Shown piece by piece: positions 10,723 to 13,816 of a stretch of DNA of 13,816 nucleotides. This DNA comes from an uncultured Ruminococcus sp. (lineage in GTDB: Bacteria; Bacillota; Clostridia; Oscillospirales; Acutalibacteraceae): positions 1 to 13,816 of the forward strand of contig CACYDO010000241.1 in the NCBI GenBank assembly GCA_902773165.1. The letters are read 5' to 3'. Made by a program: the position numbers and the translations under genes. The notes under the pieces are model-generated. The model saw only the letters and a program-made list of their open reading frames with translations, was not told the origin of the DNA and did no database searches. Position 1 is the stretch's first letter. Each line of letters begins with the position of its first letter.

Positions 10723-13014
10723 TTAATTCCCCTTCCTGAATAAGCCGCCGAACAGCGGCTTGTTTTTTGGTGCAGGCGGCTTCGCCTTCGGAACCTTTAA
10801 GCGAGGAGCCTGCAAATCGTACATATACTCTCCGATCTTATGTTCATCGAGAATATCTCTGCTGAAAAATCCTTCTACAGTTCGGTAGCCTGTCGGCACA
10901 AGAAAAAGCACGTCAAATCCTGCCATATTAAGGAACGCCATCAATATTGCGTCTTCAAGCGAGATCGGCCTTTCTCCCGTATTGATATAAATGATCTTGG
11001 GATTGACCTTCGTGAAATCAAATCCCTGAATAAGCCGGAGCACTGCCGGCGGCATAAACAGAAGTGTTGACGCGATGAGATACTCCGTTCCGTTCTGAAA
11101 CGTTCCGTTTATCAGGCGTGAATTTATCAGCAGATCTATCTTGTCGAAGATAAAATTCTGCGTTTCCTGCCTGAGATAGCGGTACGGATACTCCCGTCTG
11201 GCAAGCACAGCTTCGCGGTTGAGCTTGCCGCCGCGCAAAAGCGCTCCCGAATTATATTTCATCGGGTTATCGTCGTTTGGTGAAAGATACGGTACGCTGC
11301 CGATGACCAATGTATTTTCGGTCAGCATATTCTGAATATTCTTCCAGTATTTTGACGGCTGCGAATCCTTTACTCCCGACACCTTCGCAAAAATAACGGG
11401 AATATTCACCGTATCGTCAAACACACTGAAATTCGGTCGAAATTTCGTTTCCTGCCTCCACAGCATATCTATCTCTTCATACATTGTTTTGAGGATAACG
11501 CTGTTGGCTTTGGCATACTGATAATCGCGGAATAACCCCGTTCCGTCATTGTACAGCGTCCGATCAAGCTCGCGTTCTGCATGATATGCAGCTGTGCCGA
11601 GCTGAATCCCGACCATTTCCGTGGGATACTCCGTAACATTCATAGAATCGGGGTATTTCAGTTCAAATAATCTTGCGTCTTCAAGAACGCATTTTGTGTT
11701 TAAATTCGGCATAAGAACAAGAACATCGCACGGAAGCCTCGACATCACCTTCAAAAAAGCTGCTTCGTGGCTTGTCGAACAGCCGCCAAGCATAACAAAC
11801 AGCGGTATCATCGGCATACCCCACCCCGAAAACAGCATAGGCAGATATCGGTTGAGCCAGCATGAAACGCAGACTGTCATTGTCGTAAGCCTTTGCGACG
11901 TCATATCGGGTTTTGCCGATTCCTCCAGCATAACGTCGATATACGCTTTTGCAACGAGCTTTTTAAGCTCCTCGTCCGGCGGCATTTTCACGCATTTGAG
12001 CATTGCCGCAATCAGTTGTTCTTTAGTATTGAAGCCTGTTCTGTCGATCGAACCAAGCTCCTCGTTGGCAGGAGTCGGAATTTTGTTTTCAACAATAAGG
12101 TACTTCCTGCCGCTGTTCTTTATTTCGGTATAAAATTTATAAAGGTCATTCTTATAAGTCAGCTTGTCCGGCACGCCGGTGAGCTTGCAGAAGGAATTAT
12201 AGTACATTGAGCCGTTGTTTCCGCGTGAAGCAGGCGAAATTTTCAGCTCCTCAATAATATCCTTCCCCGCCATCCACATATTAGTCGCCGCAGAAAGACG
12301 CGGTTCTCCGCCATACATCTGCGCTCTGCGTCTGCGCTCCTCCTCGGCTTTTTCCGCCTTTGCAAGATCAAAGCCCTGCGGAAACGGCTGCATATCGGGA
12401 ATATACAGCTTTTTCGAAAGCTCTGAGCGAGGGTCAAACGAATTATAATCCTCTTCGCCAAGATTCTGCAAAAGAACGACATCGCAGCCGCACTCGTGAA
12501 GCAGCTTCAAAAGCAGAAGCTCATGTTTGCCGAGCTTTCCTCCGGCAATGATCTTCGGCGCGTCGTTTTCGCCGAAGTGAATAATGACGGTGCTGAATTT
12601 GTAGTACAGCCAACACATCAGCCTGATGTAGAAATTTCTGACCATATCTTCATTCTTGCCCATTGCTTTAAAGCGGTTAAGCGCGTTATACACCGCATTT
12701 GCAGCCATGGTACACTGCGAATTATTCATCTGCGGCAGCCATCTGCCCACGGCCTTGCCTATAAAAAATTTATCCAAACGAAACTCCTGCCCTGCCATAT
12801 CGGCAAAGTAGGTTATCTGACTTTCATCGGGGTTACTGATTTTTCCTCCGATCACAGCGCCCTTAGCTCGTGCCGCGCTGCAATACTGCGTGATAAACCG
12901 CTCTATTTTTTCGTTGAAGCCCGTGATCCTGTAAAAATATGCGCAGCCCTCACGCCTTTTATCTAATCCGAGAAATATTTCCCCGGGGTCATCGGTTCTG
13001 TGTAGCTCTAGCAT
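10723..13014 (-). CDS. YceG-like component of the Ter stress system
   Basis: A 763-residue soluble protein that I place in the YceG_bac family, found with TerD and TelA in Firmicute ter operons; its activity is not established. I see three similar blocks, each a helical segment followed by a strand-helix-strand unit: residues about 125-184 (PKIIAGGKLGKHE...CDVVLLQN), 375-436 (PLFVMLGGCSTSHEA...CDVLVLMP) and 645-707 (KIIYINTGERPISLED...FDVLFLVP). The first two also share a CWL motif before the strand. A charged Lys/Glu/Arg stretch lies at about 218-232. The C terminus is a Pro/Lys linker ending in FGGLFRKGN. GAGGGAG precedes the ATG, which is 17 nt after the rhomboid stop; telA follows after 2 nt. 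It is longer than Bacillus YceG as I recall it. Confidence 0.8.
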   Translation of the reverse strand: MLELHRTDDPGEIFLGLDKRREGCAYFYRITGFNEKIERFITQYCSAARAKGAVIGGKISNPDESQITYFADMAGQEFRLDKFFIGKAVGRWLPQMNNSQCTMAANAVYNALNRFKAMGKNEDMVRNFYIRLMCWLYYKFSTVIIHFGENDAPKIIAGGKLGKHELLLLKLLHECGCDVVLLQNLGEEDYNSFDPRSELSKKLYIPDMQPFPQGFDLAKAEKAEEERRRRAQMYGGEPRLSAATNMWMAGKDIIEELKISPASRGNNGSMYYNSFCKLTGVPDKLTYKNDLYKFYTEIKNSGRKYLIVENKIPTPANEELGSIDRTGFNTKEQLIAAMLKCVKMPPDEELKKLVAKAYIDVMLEESAKPDMTSQRLTTMTVCVSCWLNRYLPMLFSGWGMPMIPLFVMLGGCSTSHEAAFLKVMSRLPCDVLVLMPNLNTKCVLEDARLFELKYPDSMNVTEYPTEMVGIQLGTAAYHAERELDRTLYNDGTGLFRDYQYAKANSVILKTMYEEIDMLWRQETKFRPNFSVFDDTVNIPVIFAKVSGVKDSQPSKYWKNIQNMLTENTLVIGSVPYLSPNDDNPMKYNSGALLRGGKLNREAVLARREYPYRYLRQETQNFIFDKIDLLINSRLINGTFQNGTEYLIASTLLFMPPAVLRLIQGFDFTKVNPKIIYINTGERPISLEDAILMAFLNMAGFDVLFLVPTGYRTVEGFFSRDILDEHKIGEYMYDLQAPRLKVPKAKPPAPKNKPLFGGLFRKGN

Positions 13015-13031
13015 TTTTTACTCCCTCGGTT

Positions 13032-13685
13032 TTAATAATATGTGTTGTAATTATCATTGTATTGGCCGCCATAGGCGCTTACCGCACTCTTCCCCGTCGT
13101 TCCCGATGAAGTCCCGTCCGAGCTTCCCTTATTGAGCAAATAGCCTATGATCGAGCCGCATACTCCGCCGATAACGTGACCGAAATTCGATACGTTATCA
13201 ACCATGAATACGCCCTGATAGACCTGTTCTCCGAGATAGACTGCCGCGACAAGTATAAACGTCAGAGGAATTTCGCCCTCCTTCACACCGGTTATCGAAG
13301 CAAGCAGGATAAACGCGAACACTATGCCGCTTGCGCCGAGCAGCTGAACATGCGGAAAAATAATAAAACTGAGTATGCCTGTAATTACGGTCGTAAACAG
13401 CATAACAAGCGCCAAATTACGCGAGCCGTATTTTTCCTCAAGCAGAGGCCCCACCAGAAGCAGCGTGACCATATTGCCCAGGTAATGATCCCATGAAGCA
13501 TGTCCGAAAACGTACCCTACAAATCGCACGTAAGTAAGCGGACTGTAAAGCGGCGAACGATAAACGCTGAAAAAAGCGTTGTTTGCCCAGCCTTTGGTGA
13601 CGATATTTAAGATCAGCGCCCCGAAGCACAGGATAACGAACCACAGCGTTACGGGGGCGTTAAACGTCACCTTGATTTTTTTCAT
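13032..13685 (-). CDS. Rhomboid-family intramembrane serine protease
   Basis: Six-TM intramembrane protease cleaving single-pass membrane substrates. In the 217-residue protein the catalytic Ser119 is in GASGIVFA and the catalytic His170 in NFGHVIGG. The HASWDHYLGNM block (62-72) carries the conserved His and Asn71 of the oxyanion side. Hydrophobic segments fit six helices, followed by a polar tail of about 32 residues rich in Gly, Ser, Thr, Asn and Tyr, ending in NTYY. GGA lies 10 nt before the ATG. The gene is 17 nt upstream of the yceG-like gene, so it is part of the ter operon; its substrate there is unknown. All key residues are intact, so it is likely active. Confidence 0.9.
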   Translation of the reverse strand: MKKIKVTFNAPVTLWFVILCFGALILNIVTKGWANNAFFSVYRSPLYSPLTYVRFVGYVFGHASWDHYLGNMVTLLLVGPLLEEKYGSRNLALVMLFTTVITGILSFIIFPHVQLLGASGIVFAFILLASITGVKEGEIPLTFILVAAVYLGEQVYQGVFMVDNVSNFGHVIGGVCGSIIGYLLNKGSSDGTSSGTTGKSAVSAYGGQYNDNYNTYY

Positions 13686-13715
13686 TTCTCACCATTCCTT
13701 TCATATAACCTTCCA

Positions 13716-13816
13716 TTAAATTCCATCCGGCAGATCTTTCTGCCTCTTTTTGAAGTCTTCCATAGCTTCAAACGATAAAAGAAAAAACGTAACCATAAAA
13801 AAGTATACCACAATCA
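13716..13816 (-). CDS. 3' end of an upstream gene, probable membrane protein (partial)
   Basis: The - strand frame is open from the window edge for 32 codons to TAA (13716-13718). It reads a hydrophobic stretch (IVVYFFMVTFFLLSF) followed by a charged end (EAMEDFKKRQKDLPDGI), as expected for the last TM helix and cytosolic tail of a membrane protein. The stop is 30 nt before the rhomboid ATG, which suggests one transcript. Too short to name a family; it could also be a small hydrophobic ORF starting at an internal ATG. Confidence 0.5.
   Translation of the reverse strand, partial: IVVYFFMVTFFLLSFEAMEDFKKRQKDLPDGI

Noticed and set aside
13802..13807. TATACT as a -10 for the rhomboid/ter operon
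   Set aside because: The -35 would be outside the window and the element lies inside an open frame that continues off the edge; it cannot be judged.

Overview
The window looks like a chromosomal segment of a low-to-mid GC Firmicute, most likely a gut Clostridium-group organism of the Ruminococcaceae/Oscillospiraceae type. This is inferred from the protein style (Clostridia-like FtsZ, PMCA-type bacterial P-type ATPase, Bacillus-like yce/ter genes), strong GGAGG ribosome binding sites and TTGACA/TATAAT promoters. No rRNA, tRNA, CRISPR array, insertion sequence or phage gene was seen.

Region 1 (1-1292): the 3' part of ftsZ on the + strand, closed by a strong intrinsic terminator.

Region 2 (about 1314-3956, + strand): a thiol-based peroxide defence cluster. 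A consensus sigma-A type promoter, overlapped by an 11-bp inverted repeat, drives a glutathione-peroxidase-family gene, thioredoxin and thioredoxin reductase in tight succession. An OhrR-type MarR regulator follows, then a terminator. Together these form a full chain: NADPH to TrxB to TrxA to peroxidase, plus a likely peroxide sensor. Between trxB and ohrR lies a diverged tandem duplication of the trxB 3' end.

Region 3 (3975-7095, - strand): a PMCA-like Ca2+ P-type ATPase with its own promoter. Its reading frame is cut by a TAG codon, beyond which 78 further in-frame codons encode a lysine-rich tail. That tail ends at a TAA just before the terminator, so the amber codon looks like a recent nonsense change or a recoding site. 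It is the most striking anomaly here.

Region 4 (7336-13816, - strand): a tellurite/stress-resistance (Ter) operon in the order (unknown membrane protein end)-rhomboid protease-YceG-like protein-TelA-TerD-TerD-TerD. The genes are closely spaced, and yceG and telA are separated by only 2 nt. The YceG-like protein shows what looks like an internal triplication, TelA carries a 15-residue Pro/Gln tandem repeat, and the last TerD is a divergent form with a Gly/Phe insertion. The Ca2+ pump lies directly downstream of these putative Ca2+-binding TerD proteins. The roughly 330-bp gap between them holds the pump promoter and several dyad elements.
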